This document shows positions 8,942-18,572 of a DNA stretch of 64,000 nucleotides, one piece after another (position 1 is the stretch's first letter; each line of letters opens with the position of its first letter). The DNA is taken from NCBI RefSeq assembly GCF_023822045.1, contig NZ_CP084712.1, positions 1,860,001 through 1,924,000 of the forward strand. Reading direction: 5' to 3'. The translations under genes were made by a program, and so were the position numbers. This stretch comes from Sphingopyxis sp. USTB-05. GTDB taxonomy: Bacteria; Pseudomonadota; Alphaproteobacteria; Sphingomonadales; Sphingomonadaceae. A model generated the notes under the pieces. That model had not been told where the DNA came from and ran no database searches. It saw only the letters and a list, made by a program, of their open reading frames with translations.

Positions 8942-9421
8942 TTGCCGAGGCATCACGAAACGCGCGAACTTCCATACAGCGACGAACAGATGTTCGCGCT
9001 TGTTACCGATATCGCGCGTTATCCCGAATTCCTGCCGTGGGTCGTCGCGCTGCGCCTGCGCAGCGACAGCGAGCATGAGGCGGTTGCCGACATGATCGTC
9101 GGCTTCAAGGGGCTGCGCGAAAGCTTTTCGTGCCGCGTCCACAAACAGCGGCCGCGCGAAGTCATCGTCAGCTATATCGACGGTCCGATGAAGCATCTCA
9201 GCAACGAATGGCACTTCCAGCCCGCCGAGGGTGGGGGCTGCCGCGTCGATTTCATGGTCGATTTCTCGTTCCGCAGCCGCGTGTTCGAGGCTCTTGCGGG
9301 TCAGATGTTCGACAAGGCGCTCAGAAAGATGATCGCCGCGTTCGAAACGCGCGCCGACGATCTTTACGGGGCGGGGAGGGCGATATCCTCCGACGGCCGC
9401 AGCCCATCCTTTTCAGGCTGA
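8942..9421 (+). CDS. Coq10/RatA-like START-domain protein
   Basis: A 159-residue SRPBCC/START-fold protein. The N-terminal RELPYSDEQMFALVTDIARYPEFLPWV and the central FKGLRESFSCRV strand are typical of the Coq10/RatA group, which binds ubiquinone or related lipids and supports respiration; RatA naming reflects a ribosome-association phenotype reported in E. coli. The likely start is TTG at 8942, because no ATG precedes the conserved PYSDEQMF block. It sits 7 bases after lipA, so the pair is probably an operon. Its last 58 bases overlap the 3' end of cinA on the other strand. Confidence 0.88.
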   Translation: MPRHHETRELPYSDEQMFALVTDIARYPEFLPWVVALRLRSDSEHEAVADMIVGFKGLRESFSCRVHKQRPREVIVSYIDGPMKHLSNEWHFQPAEGGGCRVDFMVDFSFRSRVFEALAGQMFDKALRKMIAAFETRADDLYGAGRAISSDGRSPSFSG

Positions 9422-9921
9422 AGCAGATCGAGCGCGAACAGCGTCGCCGCCTGCCGGATCGCCGCGCGATCGGTTGATTCGAATTGTACTCGCTGGGTGA
9501 AATAATCGTCGGGATCCTGCCCGCGGAGCGCGCGTGCGAACACGACCTGTCCCACCGGCTTCTTCTCCGACCCGCCACCGGGGCCAGCGATCCCGGTGAT
9601 CGCCACCGCGACATCGGCGTCGCTGTTGGCCAGCGCCCCCGCTGCCATCGCCCAGGCGGTCGCGAGCGACACTTCGCCGAAGGTTTCGATGATCTCGCTG
9701 CTGACGTCGAGTTGGCTCTGCTTGGCGTGCGCCGAATAGGTAACGAAGCCGGCGCTGAATACGTCCGAGCTTCCGGCAATATCGGTCAGCGCGACCGACA
9801 CCATGCCCCCGGTGCAGCTTTCGGCGACCGCGACCCTGCGACCCGCGGCGCGGTTGTTGGCGAGGACGCGAGTGGCGCGCTCGTCGCGCGCGGCGAGGCG
9901 CGCTTTTTCGACAGACTGCAA
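9364..9921 (-). CDS. CinA C-terminal-domain protein (nicotinamide-nucleotide amidase family)
   Basis: A 185-residue protein consisting only of the CinA C-terminal (PncC-type) domain, which deamidates NMN in pyridine-nucleotide recycling. Signatures are VAVAESCTGGM (residues about 30-40), SAGFVTYSAHAKQSQLDV and ITGIAGPGGGSEKKPVGQV. It begins 3 bases after the stop codon of ispDF, so it is translated from the same message. Its end overlaps the convergent Coq10-like gene by 58 bases. Confidence 0.93.
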   Translation of the reverse strand: MQSVEKARLAARDERATRVLANNRAAGRRVAVAESCTGGMVSVALTDIAGSSDVFSAGFVTYSAHAKQSQLDVSSEIIETFGEVSLATAWAMAAGALANSDADVAVAITGIAGPGGGSEKKPVGQVVFARALRGQDPDDYFTQRVQFESTDRAAIRQAATLFALDLLQPEKDGLRPSEDIALPAP

Positions 9922-9924
9922 GGT

Positions 9925-11103
9925 TCAATTCTCCGGAAGTTGTAAAGTGGCAACGGCCTGCGCCGCTATCCCCTCGCGGCGGCCGGTAAAGCCCAGCCGC
10001 TCTGTCGTTGTGGCCTTCACACTAATCCGTTCGCGTGGAATCGCAAGGATTTCGGCAATGCGCGTGCGGATCGCATCGCGATGCGGGCCGATTTTCGGTG
10101 CTTCGGCGATGATCGTGAGGTCGACATGATCGATTCGCCCGCCACGGGCCGACACCCGCTCGCCAGCGAAGGCGAGGAAGCGGTGCGACGCCGCGCCGCG
10201 CCATTGCGGGTCGCTCGGCGGAAAATGGTCGCCGATATCGCCATCGGCGAGCGCGCCAAGGATCGCGTCGGTCAGCGCATGAAGTGCGACGTCGGCATCG
10301 CTATGCCCCTCAAGCCCATGACTATGCGCGATTTCTATCCCACCGATCCACATCGGCTTGCCGGTAACTAGACGGTGGACGTCATAGCCCATGCCGACCG
10401 CTGTTCGTGTCATCGTGCCGATCCCCAAAAGCCCCGCAAGGATCGCCATATCCTCCGCATATGTCAGTTTGTGCAGCCGCGCGTCGCCAGGAACGGCTGT
10501 CACGGCGATACCGAGCCGGCGCACCAGTTGTGCATCGTCGCTCGCCGCCGCCTCGACCGCTTCCCCATGCGCACGGCGCAAAACCCCCAGGCGAAAGGCC
10601 TGCGGCGTCTGAACACGCGCCAGAACGCTGCGATCGACGACATCGCCAGCCTCGCCATGCGCCTGTTCGACGAGCGTATCGGGCACAGGCAGTGCAGGGA
10701 TCGCAGCATCGGAACCCTGCAGCGCCGCAAGCAACCGGTCGATAACATCCGCGCCGACACCCGGACGCGCAGCGTCGTGGACCAGCACATGCGCATCGTC
10801 AGCCCAATCCGCCAGCGCCGTGAGGGCATTGGCCACCGACTGCTGCCGCTCGGCGCCGGGTTCCGCGAAAATCCAGCCTGCGGGCAATGGCTCCACTGCG
10901 GCCATCACGTCGGCGTTCGCCACCAACACGCCGCCCGCAATCGACGGATGCGCCGTGAAGGCATCGATGCTCCAGCACAGTATCGGCTTGCCGCCAAGCG
11001 GCTCGAGCTGCTTCGGTCGTTCGAAACCCGCGCGCGCGCCAACCCCGCCGGCAAGCAGCACGACCGCAACGCGCGGAGAAGAGGATGGGGCGGACTCGGT
11101 CAT
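9925..11103 (-). CDS. ispDF: Bifunctional IspD/IspF of the MEP isoprenoid pathway
   Basis: A single 392-residue polypeptide carries two enzymes. Residues 1 to about 225 are the IspD cytidylyltransferase (VVLLAGGVGARAG nucleotide loop near residue 15, HDAARPG, VQTPQAFR). From about 232 the IspF 2-C-methyl-D-erythritol 2,4-cyclodiphosphate synthase begins (GMGYDVHRL metal site, HSHGLEGHSDADV, DIGDHFPPSDPQW, SVKATTTERLGFTGR). The fusion is common in alphaproteobacteria. It supplies isoprenoids for ubiquinone, carotenoid and undecaprenyl synthesis. Divergent from dusB with 96 bases between the start codons; cinA follows. Confidence 0.97.
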   Translation of the reverse strand: MTESAPSSSPRVAVVLLAGGVGARAGFERPKQLEPLGGKPILCWSIDAFTAHPSIAGGVLVANADVMAAVEPLPAGWIFAEPGAERQQSVANALTALADWADDAHVLVHDAARPGVGADVIDRLLAALQGSDAAIPALPVPDTLVEQAHGEAGDVVDRSVLARVQTPQAFRLGVLRRAHGEAVEAAASDDAQLVRRLGIAVTAVPGDARLHKLTYAEDMAILAGLLGIGTMTRTAVGMGYDVHRLVTGKPMWIGGIEIAHSHGLEGHSDADVALHALTDAILGALADGDIGDHFPPSDPQWRGAASHRFLAFAGERVSARGGRIDHVDLTIIAEAPKIGPHRDAIRTRIAEILAIPRERISVKATTTERLGFTGRREGIAAQAVATLQLPEN

Positions 11104-11164
11104 AGCCGCGCCGGTTAGCGCAGCCGCGCCTTGCGGGAAAGCGGCTTAGCGTGTAGGGGCTGCT

Positions 11165-11183
11165 CAAAATTTAGGCAATTTTG
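11165..11183. promoter_or_regulatory. Interrupted palindrome upstream of dusB-ntr operon
   Basis: CAAAATT (11165-11171) and AATTTTG (11177-11183) are exact complements around TAGGC, 16 bases before the dusB start codon in the ispDF/dusB divergent gap. An AT-rich palindrome in such GC-rich DNA is a plausible operator or 5'-leader hairpin. No regulator can be named. Confidence 0.4.
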
Positions 11184-11199
11184 ACGAAAGCTCCCCGCC

Positions 11200-12198
11200 A
11201 TGGCGCCGCTGCGGCCCATCCAGATCGGCAACATCACCATCGCGGATCCCGTGATCCTCGCGCCGATGACGGGCGTCACCGACCTGCCGTTCCGCAAGCT
11301 TGTCCGCTATTACGGCTCGGGGCTCAACGTCACCGAGATGATCGCAAGCCAAGCTGCGATCCGCGAAACGCGCCAGTCGATCCAGAAAGCCGCATGGGAC
11401 CCCGTCGAGGAACCGGTATCGATGCAGCTTGTCGGTTGCACTCCCTATGAAATGGGCGAGGCGGCGAAGCTCAACGAAGACCGCGGCGCGTCGATCATCG
11501 ACATCAACATGGGCTGCCCGGTGCGCAAGGTCACCAACGGCGACGCGGGCTCGGCGCTGATGCGCGACCTGAAACTGGCGGCGGCGCTGATCGACAGCTG
11601 CGTGGAGGCCGTATCGGTCCCGGTGACGGTCAAGATGCGCATGGGCTGGTGCCACGACAGCCTCAACGCGCCCGAACTTGCGCATATCGCCGAAGATCTT
11701 GGCGCAAAGCTGGTCACCGTCCACGGCCGGACGCGCAACCAGATGTATCGCGGAGAGGCCGACTGGGGTTTCGTGCGCAGCGTCAAGGACGCGGTGTCGA
11801 TCCCCGTTATCGTCAATGGCGATATCTGTTCGGCGGAAGACGCGAAAACCGCGCTCACGCAAAGCGGCGCCGACGGCGTGATGATCGGCCGCGGCGCTTA
11901 TGGCCGTCCCTGGCTGTTGGGACAGGTGATGGCGGCGCTGCGCGGCGAAGCCGAACGCCCCGACCCCGGCCTCGACGAACAATATGACGTCATCACATCG
12001 CACTACCGCGCGATGATCGATCATTATGGCGAGATGACCGGGGTCAATATGGCGCGCAAGCATCTCGGTTGGTACGTCAAGGGGCTGCACGGCTCGGCCG
12101 AGTTCCGTAACAAGGTCAATCAGATTCCCGACAGCAAGGGCGTGCTCGACGCGCTGGAAGCCTTTTATGGCCCGCACCTGACCAGGGCGGCTGCGTGA
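11200..12198 (+). CDS. dusB: tRNA-dihydrouridine synthase, DusB/NifR3 type
   Basis: FMN-dependent enzyme reducing uridine to dihydrouridine in the tRNA D-loop; 332 residues. Visible signatures are [17 protein letters not shown] near the N-terminus, [11 protein letters not shown], the catalytic-loop INMGCP Cys, [14 protein letters not shown] (His for FMN/tRNA), VIVNGDI and [14 protein letters not shown]. It heads the alphaproteobacterial dusB(nifR3)-ntrB-ntrC-ntrY-ntrX cluster. Its stop codon TGA overlaps the ntrB GTG start, so translation is coupled. Confidence 0.97.
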   Translation: MAPLRPIQIGNITIADPVILAPMTGVTDLPFRKLVRYYGSGLNVTEMIASQAAIRETRQSIQKAAWDPVEEPVSMQLVGCTPYEMGEAAKLNEDRGASIIDINMGCPVRKVTNGDAGSALMRDLKLAAALIDSCVEAVSVPVTVKMRMGWCHDSLNAPELAHIAEDLGAKLVTVHGRTRNQMYRGEADWGFVRSVKDAVSIPVIVNGDICSAEDAKTALTQSGADGVMIGRGAYGRPWLLGQVMAALRGEAERPDPGLDEQYDVITSHYRAMIDHYGEMTGVNMARKHLGWYVKGLHGSAEFRNKVNQIPDSKGVLDALEAFYGPHLTRAAA

Positions 12199-13277
12199 CC
12201 GCGCTCACGTCGAGCATCCCCGTTTTCGACCATGACGAGCTGATCCAGTCGCACCCCGTCCCGACACTGCTGATCGACGACGGCGGGGTCGTGCTATTCG
12301 TCAACGCTGCCGCCGAGCAGCTCTGCAATGTCAGCCGCTCGGCGATGGTCGGGCGCGTCATCTATGACGTCATCGAGATGGACCGCAACTATCGTCAACG
12401 GATGAGCGACGCCGCGACGTCGGCGCTCTTCGCGCACCGTACCGAGATTTCGGCGGGGGGCAGGCGGTCCTTCTTCGTTGACATGCAGATGGTCCCCTAT
12501 GGCCAGAGCGGCCACCGTATCCTTGCGCTCGTGCCGTCGCAGAGCGATGCCGAACTGATGGGCGGGGCGATCGGGCGCTCAGGGCGCGCGGCAGGCGCGG
12601 CCGCCTCTATGCTCGCGCATGAGATCAAGAACCCGCTCGCGGGGATCAAGGGCGCGGCGCAATTGCTCGCGCGCAAGACCGATGCTGGAGGCGAACGGTT
12701 CACGACGCTGATTTGCGCCGAGGTCGATCGCATCGCGACGTTGATCGATCAGATGGAGCATTTCTCGCGCGGGCAGCCGATCGCCTGCGGCCCGATCAAC
12801 CTCTATCAGCCGATACACCAGGCAATGGAGACGGCGCGTGCGCGCCAGTTCCCCGGCGTGCGCTTTGCCGAGGATTTCGATCCGTCGCTGCCGCTCGTCC
12901 ACGGGAATCATGACGCCATGGTGCAGATATTGCTCAACCTGCTGACCAATGGTTGCGAGGCGCTCGGCGGGCGCGACGATGGCGTGGTGCGCCTGACCAC
13001 CGCCTATCGCCACGGCCTGTCGATCGACAATGGCGATGGGCGCGGCCGCATCGCGCTGCCCATCGAGGTTAGCGTCAGCGACAATGGCCCCGGCGTTCCC
13101 GCCGACATTCGCGGCGACCTGTTCGATCCGTTCGTGACGACCAAGCGCGAGGGGCGGGGACTTGGCCTCGCTCTCGTCGCCAAGCTCGCACGCGACATGG
13201 GCGGCACGGTCCAGCATATCCGCGATGGCGAATGGACGCGCTTTCGCGTTCACCTGCCCGTCGCGCAAAAGGGATGA
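12195..13277 (+). CDS. ntrB: Nitrogen-regulation sensor histidine kinase NtrB
   Basis: Cytosolic 360-residue kinase/phosphatase partner of NtrC. Order: PAS domain (about residues 10-120, [20 protein letters not shown]), HisKA with phospho-accepting His in [19 protein letters not shown] (about 135-200), HATPase with N box [13 protein letters not shown]1 DNGPGVP and G2 GRGLGLALV. No membrane helices, as expected of NtrB, which reads nitrogen status through PII. The GTG start overlaps the dusB stop (GTGA) and its own stop overlaps the ntrC ATG (ATGA). Confidence 0.96.
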   Translation: MTALTSSIPVFDHDELIQSHPVPTLLIDDGGVVLFVNAAAEQLCNVSRSAMVGRVIYDVIEMDRNYRQRMSDAATSALFAHRTEISAGGRRSFFVDMQMVPYGQSGHRILALVPSQSDAELMGGAIGRSGRAAGAAASMLAHEIKNPLAGIKGAAQLLARKTDAGGERFTTLICAEVDRIATLIDQMEHFSRGQPIACGPINLYQPIHQAMETARARQFPGVRFAEDFDPSLPLVHGNHDAMVQILLNLLTNGCEALGGRDDGVVRLTTAYRHGLSIDNGDGRGRIALPIEVSVSDNGPGVPADIRGDLFDPFVTTKREGRGLGLALVAKLARDMGGTVQHIRDGEWTRFRVHLPVAQKG

Positions 13278-14701
13278 ACCAGGTGAGCAAGGGCAAGACG
13301 ATCCTGTTGGTCGAGGACGATCCCGCGATCGCGATGATCATCCGCGAAACGCTCGTCGGCGAGTGCGCCCATTTCGCGTCGGTCGCGAGTCTGGCCGAAC
13401 GCAATGCCTGGCTTGCGGATAACCGCCCCGATCTCGTCATTACCGACGTTGTGCTTCCCGATGGCGACGGCATCGATTCATTGTCGCGCTCCGCGATCGA
13501 TCCCACGACGCCGGTGATCGTGCTGTCGGCGCAGAATACGCTCGACACGGCGGTGCGCGCCACGGGGATCGGCAGTTACGATTATCTTCCCAAGCCCTTC
13601 GATCTCGATGAACTGACCGCCAGCGTTCGTGCCGCATTGCAGCGGCGAGCAGAGCCTGCCGCCAGGGAGGCCGCGGTCCCCGCCGACAGCCACGGACTGG
13701 TCGGCCGAGCGCCCGCGATGCAGGCCGTATACCGCACGATCGCGCGACTCGCGTCGAACGATCTCGCGGTGCTGATCCTTGGGGAATCGGGTACGGGCAA
13801 GGAGGTCGTCGCACGTGCGATTCACGCGACGGGCCTCCGCCGCAGCGGCCCCTTCGTTGCGATCAACATGGCCGCGATTCCGCGCGAGCTGATCGAGGCC
13901 GAATTGTTCGGGCATGAGAAGGGGGCCTTTACCGGCGCGCATAGTCGCAATGCCGGGCGTTTCGAGCAGGCCGCGGGCGGCACACTGTTTCTCGACGAAA
14001 TCGGCGACATGCCGCTGGAGGCGCAGACGCGGCTGCTGCGGGTGCTCCAGAGCAACGAATATTCGACCGTCGGCGGCAATCAGGCGCTGCGCGCCGACGT
14101 GCGCGTCATCGCGGCGACCCACCGCGACATGCGCACGCTCGTCGCCGATGGCCGGTTCCGCGAGGACCTTTTCTACCGGCTCAACGTCATTCCGGTGACG
14201 CTGCCGCCGCTGCGCGACCGACGCAGCGACATCGCCGCACTGGTGCGCCATTTTGTCGAGGTCGGACGCGGCTCTGGGCTACCCGATCGGCAGTTTGCGC
14301 CCGCTGCGATGCAATGGCTCGAACGCTATGACTGGCCGGGCAATGTTCGCGAACTCGGTAACGTTGTTCAGCGACTCGCGGTCCTGTCGCGCGACATCGT
14401 CGTGACCGTCCGCGATGTCGAAACCGTCCTGCAGGATAATGGCGAGGGCGGCGGAATGGTCGAACCCGCGGCGCTTATCGCCCGCGCGGTCGACGATTGG
14501 ACGCGCGAGAAGATGGCGGACGCGGCGGGCGACGGACATATCCACGAACAGCTCGAGGCAATTGTCGAAGCGGCGCTTTTCCGTCGGATATTACGCGATG
14601 TTCGCGGCAATCAGCTTGAGGCGGCGCGGCGGCTGGGCATCAACCGCAACACGTTGCGCAAGCGCCTTGGACAGCTCGATATCGACCCGGCGCATCCTTG
14701 A
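13274..14701 (+). CDS. ntrC: Nitrogen-regulation response regulator NtrC (sigma-54 activator)
   Basis: A 475-residue enhancer-binding protein. Receiver domain ([11 protein letters not shown] acidic pocket; phospho-acceptor Asp in [14 protein letters not shown]), AAA+ domain with Walker A GESGTGKE, the sigma-54-contacting GAFTGA loop in [12 protein letters not shown], Walker [10 protein letters not shown], and a Fis-type helix-turn-helix at the end ([18 protein letters not shown]). It activates nitrogen-scavenging genes when phosphorylated by NtrB. The ATG at 13274 overlaps the ntrB stop, which is preferred over an in-frame upstream start at 13232. Confidence 0.97.
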   Translation: MNQVSKGKTILLVEDDPAIAMIIRETLVGECAHFASVASLAERNAWLADNRPDLVITDVVLPDGDGIDSLSRSAIDPTTPVIVLSAQNTLDTAVRATGIGSYDYLPKPFDLDELTASVRAALQRRAEPAAREAAVPADSHGLVGRAPAMQAVYRTIARLASNDLAVLILGESGTGKEVVARAIHATGLRRSGPFVAINMAAIPRELIEAELFGHEKGAFTGAHSRNAGRFEQAAGGTLFLDEIGDMPLEAQTRLLRVLQSNEYSTVGGNQALRADVRVIAATHRDMRTLVADGRFREDLFYRLNVIPVTLPPLRDRRSDIAALVRHFVEVGRGSGLPDRQFAPAAMQWLERYDWPGNVRELGNVVQRLAVLSRDIVVTVRDVETVLQDNGEGGGMVEPAALIARAVDDWTREKMADAAGDGHIHEQLEAIVEAALFRRILRDVRGNQLEAARRLGINRNTLRKRLGQLDIDPAHP

Positions 14702-14794
14702 TCTGGAACGGCAATCGAAAAATCGGCGCGATCGGGCGATGGCCGCGCAGTTTGTGTGTTTTCTATGCAACAGGATTGTCGTAACGTAGCAACA

Positions 14795-17086
14795 ATGACG
14801 CTATCCCCCCCTCTGGCTGTCGATACGGATTCGGACGACCAGGTGGCGCGCTCGGGCTTCTGGCGTTTTGCCGCCCCAGAATATTACACGCTCGCACTCA
14901 TCATCAGTTTTGCGATCGCTACCTACATCTTCGTGACGGGCGATGCGCAGAGCGAACGGCTGCTGACCCCTGCGCTCGTCGCTGCGATCATGGTCGTCAA
15001 TTTGGTGCCGGCGATGGCGCTGATCGTGCTTATCGGCAGCCGCGTCGCACGCGCCCGCGCGGTGCGGTCGATGGCGGGCGGTAACGGCCGTCTGCACGTC
15101 AGGCTTGTTGCCCTCTTTTCGCTGATTGCCGCGGCACCTACCTTGCTCGTCGTGATCTTTGCGTCGCTGCTGTTCCAGTTCGGCGTCGATTTCTGGTTCT
15201 CGGATCGCTCGCGCGGCATGTTCGAAAACGCCGCCAATCTGGCCGAGGGTTATTATCAGGAAAACCAGCGTCAGGTCGGCGCGAACACCTTTGCCATGGC
15301 CAACGACCTTGGCAAGCAATTGAGCCTCGCCCCGATAGATAGCCCGGTCTTTAGCAACTATTATCTGCAACAAGTTGTCGTGCGTAGCCTGAATGAATCG
15401 GCCATTATCGAGATCGGCAGAGATGGCGTTTCGCGGACGGCAACGGCGATCAATCCCGATAACAGGGCGGCCGAGAACCGCCTTAGCTCGGCGATGGTCG
15501 GTCGCCTCGACGCAGGCGAGGACGTCGTTGTCGTCCGCCAGCCGAACCGGATCGAAGCTGCGGCGCGGCTTCCCGGCACGGGCCGCGCCTACGTCTATGC
15601 CTCACGCGACACCAACGTTCCGGGCTTTCAGCAATCGGCTCGCGCGAGTGCGGTGCTCGCTGACTATAATGGCTTGTTCGAACGCTCACAGCAGCTCCAG
15701 CTGCAATTCAACGGCGCCCTCTACCTCGGGTCGCTTTTGCTTCTTGCGCTCGCCGTTATTGCGGCAATCGTCGTGGCCGACCGAATCGTCCGCCCGCTCG
15801 GCACGCTGATCGGCGCGACGCGAACCGCTGCGGAGGGCGACCTTTCGGTGCGGGTCACGCCGCCGGCGCGCGACGACGAAATCTCGGTGCTGACCCGAGC
15901 ATTCAACCGGATGACCGAGCAATTGCAGGGGCAAACCGGCGCGCTGGTCAGCGTGAACGAACAGCTCGAAGCGCGGCGCAGCTTCATCGAGGCAGTGCTC
16001 AGCGGTGTGTCGTCGGCGGTGGTGTCGGTAGACGCCGACCGCCGCATCCTGCTCGCCAACGCAGCAGCGGAACGGCTGATCTGCCAATCGGCCGAATGCC
16101 TGACTGGCCAGCCGCTCGACGACGTCGCTCCAGAACTGGCACGCCTGTTGATCAGCGACGAGCGCGAGGCGATCGTTCAACTGTCGCGCAAGGATGCTGA
16201 ACCCGCGACGCTTGCGGCGAAAGCCGTGGCGCAGGGCGATGGCTTCGTCCTGAGCTTCGAGGATATCACGCAGCAATTGCTCGATCAGCGCCGGGCGGCC
16301 TGGTCCGACGTCGCACGGCGCATCGCGCACGAAATCAAGAACCCGTTGACCCCGATCCAGCTGGCGGCCGAAAGGCTCCAGCGGCGGTTCGGTGACAAGG
16401 TGGAGGGCGACGAAGCCACGTTCCGCAAGCTGACCGATACGGTGATCCGGCAGGTTCACGATATGCGGCGCATGGTCGATGAATTTTCGAGCTTTGCACG
16501 GATGCCGAAACCGACTTTCGGGGTCGAGGATGTCCGTGACATCGTGCGTCAGGCGGTCTTCCTCTTCGAAGTGGCAAAGCCCGACATCGCCTTTGCCGTC
16601 AAAACGCCCGCCGAGATCGAGCCGCTCGTTTGCGACCGCCGCCTGCTGTCACAGGCGATCACCAATATCGTGAAAAACGCGGTCGAGGCGATTGAAGAGA
16701 AATATAGAAATTCCGATTCCGTCGCCACGGGACATATCGCGGCGGAACTCGTTGTCGGCGCAGGGGGCGAGTTCATCATTCGCGTATCCGACGACGGTAT
16801 CGGACTGCCGGAAGCGCGCGACGCGATCGCCGAACCCTATATGACGACGCGCCAGGGCGGGACCGGGCTCGGGCTCGCGATCGTCAAGAAGATCGTCGAG
16901 CAACATTATGGCGAGCTAGAATTTTCCGACAATCCGACGGGGCAGGGGACATGCGTGACCCTGACGCTCCATCCCGAACGGCTCAGGCCATTGGCCGGAA
17001 AGGGCGGCGAACAGGGAATGGGGCAAATTGAATCGGTTCCCGGACGCATCCGGAACCGACAGGACAGAGAAGATCATGGCGCTTGA
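14795..17086 (+). CDS. ntrY: Membrane sensor histidine kinase NtrY
   Basis: About 763 residues. Hydrophobic helices at roughly 35-55, 67-88 and 110-135, a periplasmic segment of about 150 residues, then another helix (LLLLALAVIAAIVVADRIV) leading into HAMP, PAS (VLSGVSSAVVSVDADRRILLANAAAERL), HisKA with [21 protein letters not shown] and HATPase (N box NIVKNAVEAIEE, G2 GGTGLGLAIVKKI). This is the NtrY architecture; with NtrX it is linked to nitrogen and redox/envelope responses in alphaproteobacteria. The start is uncertain: 14795 is chosen near the family N-terminus, 14756 is also open. It overlaps ntrX by 11 bases. Confidence 0.94.
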   Translation: MTLSPPLAVDTDSDDQVARSGFWRFAAPEYYTLALIISFAIATYIFVTGDAQSERLLTPALVAAIMVVNLVPAMALIVLIGSRVARARAVRSMAGGNGRLHVRLVALFSLIAAAPTLLVVIFASLLFQFGVDFWFSDRSRGMFENAANLAEGYYQENQRQVGANTFAMANDLGKQLSLAPIDSPVFSNYYLQQVVVRSLNESAIIEIGRDGVSRTATAINPDNRAAENRLSSAMVGRLDAGEDVVVVRQPNRIEAAARLPGTGRAYVYASRDTNVPGFQQSARASAVLADYNGLFERSQQLQLQFNGALYLGSLLLLALAVIAAIVVADRIVRPLGTLIGATRTAAEGDLSVRVTPPARDDEISVLTRAFNRMTEQLQGQTGALVSVNEQLEARRSFIEAVLSGVSSAVVSVDADRRILLANAAAERLICQSAECLTGQPLDDVAPELARLLISDEREAIVQLSRKDAEPATLAAKAVAQGDGFVLSFEDITQQLLDQRRAAWSDVARRIAHEIKNPLTPIQLAAERLQRRFGDKVEGDEATFRKLTDTVIRQVHDMRRMVDEFSSFARMPKPTFGVEDVRDIVRQAVFLFEVAKPDIAFAVKTPAEIEPLVCDRRLLSQAITNIVKNAVEAIEEKYRNSDSVATGHIAAELVVGAGGEFIIRVSDDGIGLPEARDAIAEPYMTTRQGGTGLGLAIVKKIVEQHYGELEFSDNPTGQGTCVTLTLHPERLRPLAGKGGEQGMGQIESVPGRIRNRQDREDHGA

Positions 17087-18455
17087 TATTTTGATCGTCG
17101 ACGACGAACGTGACATCTGCGAACTCGTCGCCGGCGTCATGGAGGACGAAGGTTATGAGGCGCGCACCGCCTCCGACAGCGATTCCGCGCTCGAAGCGAT
17201 CCGGCAGCGACGCCCGTCGCTCGCGCTGATCGACGTCTGGCTTCAGGGCTCGCGGCTCGACGGTCTCGGGCTGGTCGAGGCGATCAAGGCCTTTGACCCG
17301 ACGCTGCCGATCATTGTCATTTCGGGGCATGGCGGGCTGGATACCGCGGTTGCAGCAATCCGCCGCGGCGCGTTCGATTTCATCGAAAAGCCGTTCGAGG
17401 CATCGCGTCTGCTCCACCTCGTCGCGCGCGCGACCGAGAATGAGCGGCTGAAGTTCGAATATGAGCAATTGCGTGAAAAGGCAGGCCCCTCTGACGAACT
17501 GACCGGGACCAGTGCGGCAATCAACAATGTCCGTGCGACGCTGAAGCGCGTCGCAGGAACCGGGAGCCGCGTGCTGATCACAGGCGCGCCGGGCGTCGGC
17601 AAGGAAGTTGCGGCGCGCGTGCTGCACGGATGGAGCGGCCGGCAGAATGCGCCCTTCCGCGTCATTTCCTCCGCGCGGATGGATCCCGAAACGGTCGAGA
17701 CCGAATTATTCGGTTCCGAGGCCGAGGACGGCTCGATCCGCGTCGGACTGCTCGAACAGGCGCATGGCGGGACCTTGTTCCTCGACGAAGTCGCCGATAT
17801 GCCGCTGACCACGCAGGGCAAGATCCTGCGCGTCCTGACCGATCAGAGCTTCGCCCGGGTGGGCGGCCGGACAATGATCCGCGTCGATGTCCGCATCATT
17901 TCAGGTTCGGCGCGCGACCTGATGACCGAAATCGCCGAAAACCGGTTTCGCGAAGATCTCTATTACAGGCTCAATGTCGTACCCGTGCATATCCCGCCGC
18001 TGCGCGAACGCCGCGACGATATCGCCAGCCTTTGCGATCACTATATCCGCCGCTATGCCGCCGATCGTCGCGTCCCACCGCCCGAAATCAGTTCGGAAGC
18101 GATGGCGGCGCTCCAGGCGCACGAATGGCCGGGCAATGTCCGCGAACTGCGCAACGTGATCGAGCGTGTCATGATCCTTGCACCCAGCGACCGGCTGAAT
18201 CGTATCGACGCCGATATGCTGCCAGCCGAACTGGTCCGCGGCGGCGCCGATATCCTGCCCAACTCGGAATCGATCACGGCAATCCCGCTGAAGGAAGCGC
18301 GCGAGAATTTCGAACGCGAATATCTGCGCATCCAGATCAACCGCTTTTCGGGCAATATCTCACGCACCGCGACCTTCATCGGAATGGAACGTTCCGCACT
18401 GCACCGCAAACTGAAACTTTTAGGCCTTACCGAGAGTTCGGACGGCGAGGGATAG
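17076..18455 (+). CDS. ntrX: Response regulator NtrX, AAA+ type without GAFTGA loop
   Basis: A 459-residue regulator: receiver (DILIVDDERDIC; phospho-Asp in ALIDVWLQGSRLDG), AAA+ domain (Walker A TGAPGVGKE, Walker B FLDEVADMP, arginine finger region FREDLYYRLNVVPV) and Fis-like helix-turn-helix (GNISRTATFIGMERSALHRKL). Where NtrC has GAFTGA, this protein reads EAEDGSIRVGLLEQAHGG, so it is not expected to contact sigma-54. That is usual for NtrX proteins, which act on sigma-70-type promoters. The start at 17076 gives the canonical N-terminus and an 11-base overlap with ntrY. Confidence 0.95.
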   Translation: MALDILIVDDERDICELVAGVMEDEGYEARTASDSDSALEAIRQRRPSLALIDVWLQGSRLDGLGLVEAIKAFDPTLPIIVISGHGGLDTAVAAIRRGAFDFIEKPFEASRLLHLVARATENERLKFEYEQLREKAGPSDELTGTSAAINNVRATLKRVAGTGSRVLITGAPGVGKEVAARVLHGWSGRQNAPFRVISSARMDPETVETELFGSEAEDGSIRVGLLEQAHGGTLFLDEVADMPLTTQGKILRVLTDQSFARVGGRTMIRVDVRIISGSARDLMTEIAENRFREDLYYRLNVVPVHIPPLRERRDDIASLCDHYIRRYAADRRVPPPEISSEAMAALQAHEWPGNVRELRNVIERVMILAPSDRLNRIDADMLPAELVRGGADILPNSESITAIPLKEARENFEREYLRIQINRFSGNISRTATFIGMERSALHRKLKLLGLTESSDGEG

Positions 18456-18572
18456 CGGCTTTGCGCTAGACCTCGCGTGTCCTTTGCCGCATATTGCGGG
18501 CGCGAAGAAGGTCTTAAAACCGGAAAACCGGCACCATACCCGCGGTTACACCGCCAAAAACAGGAGGCAAAT

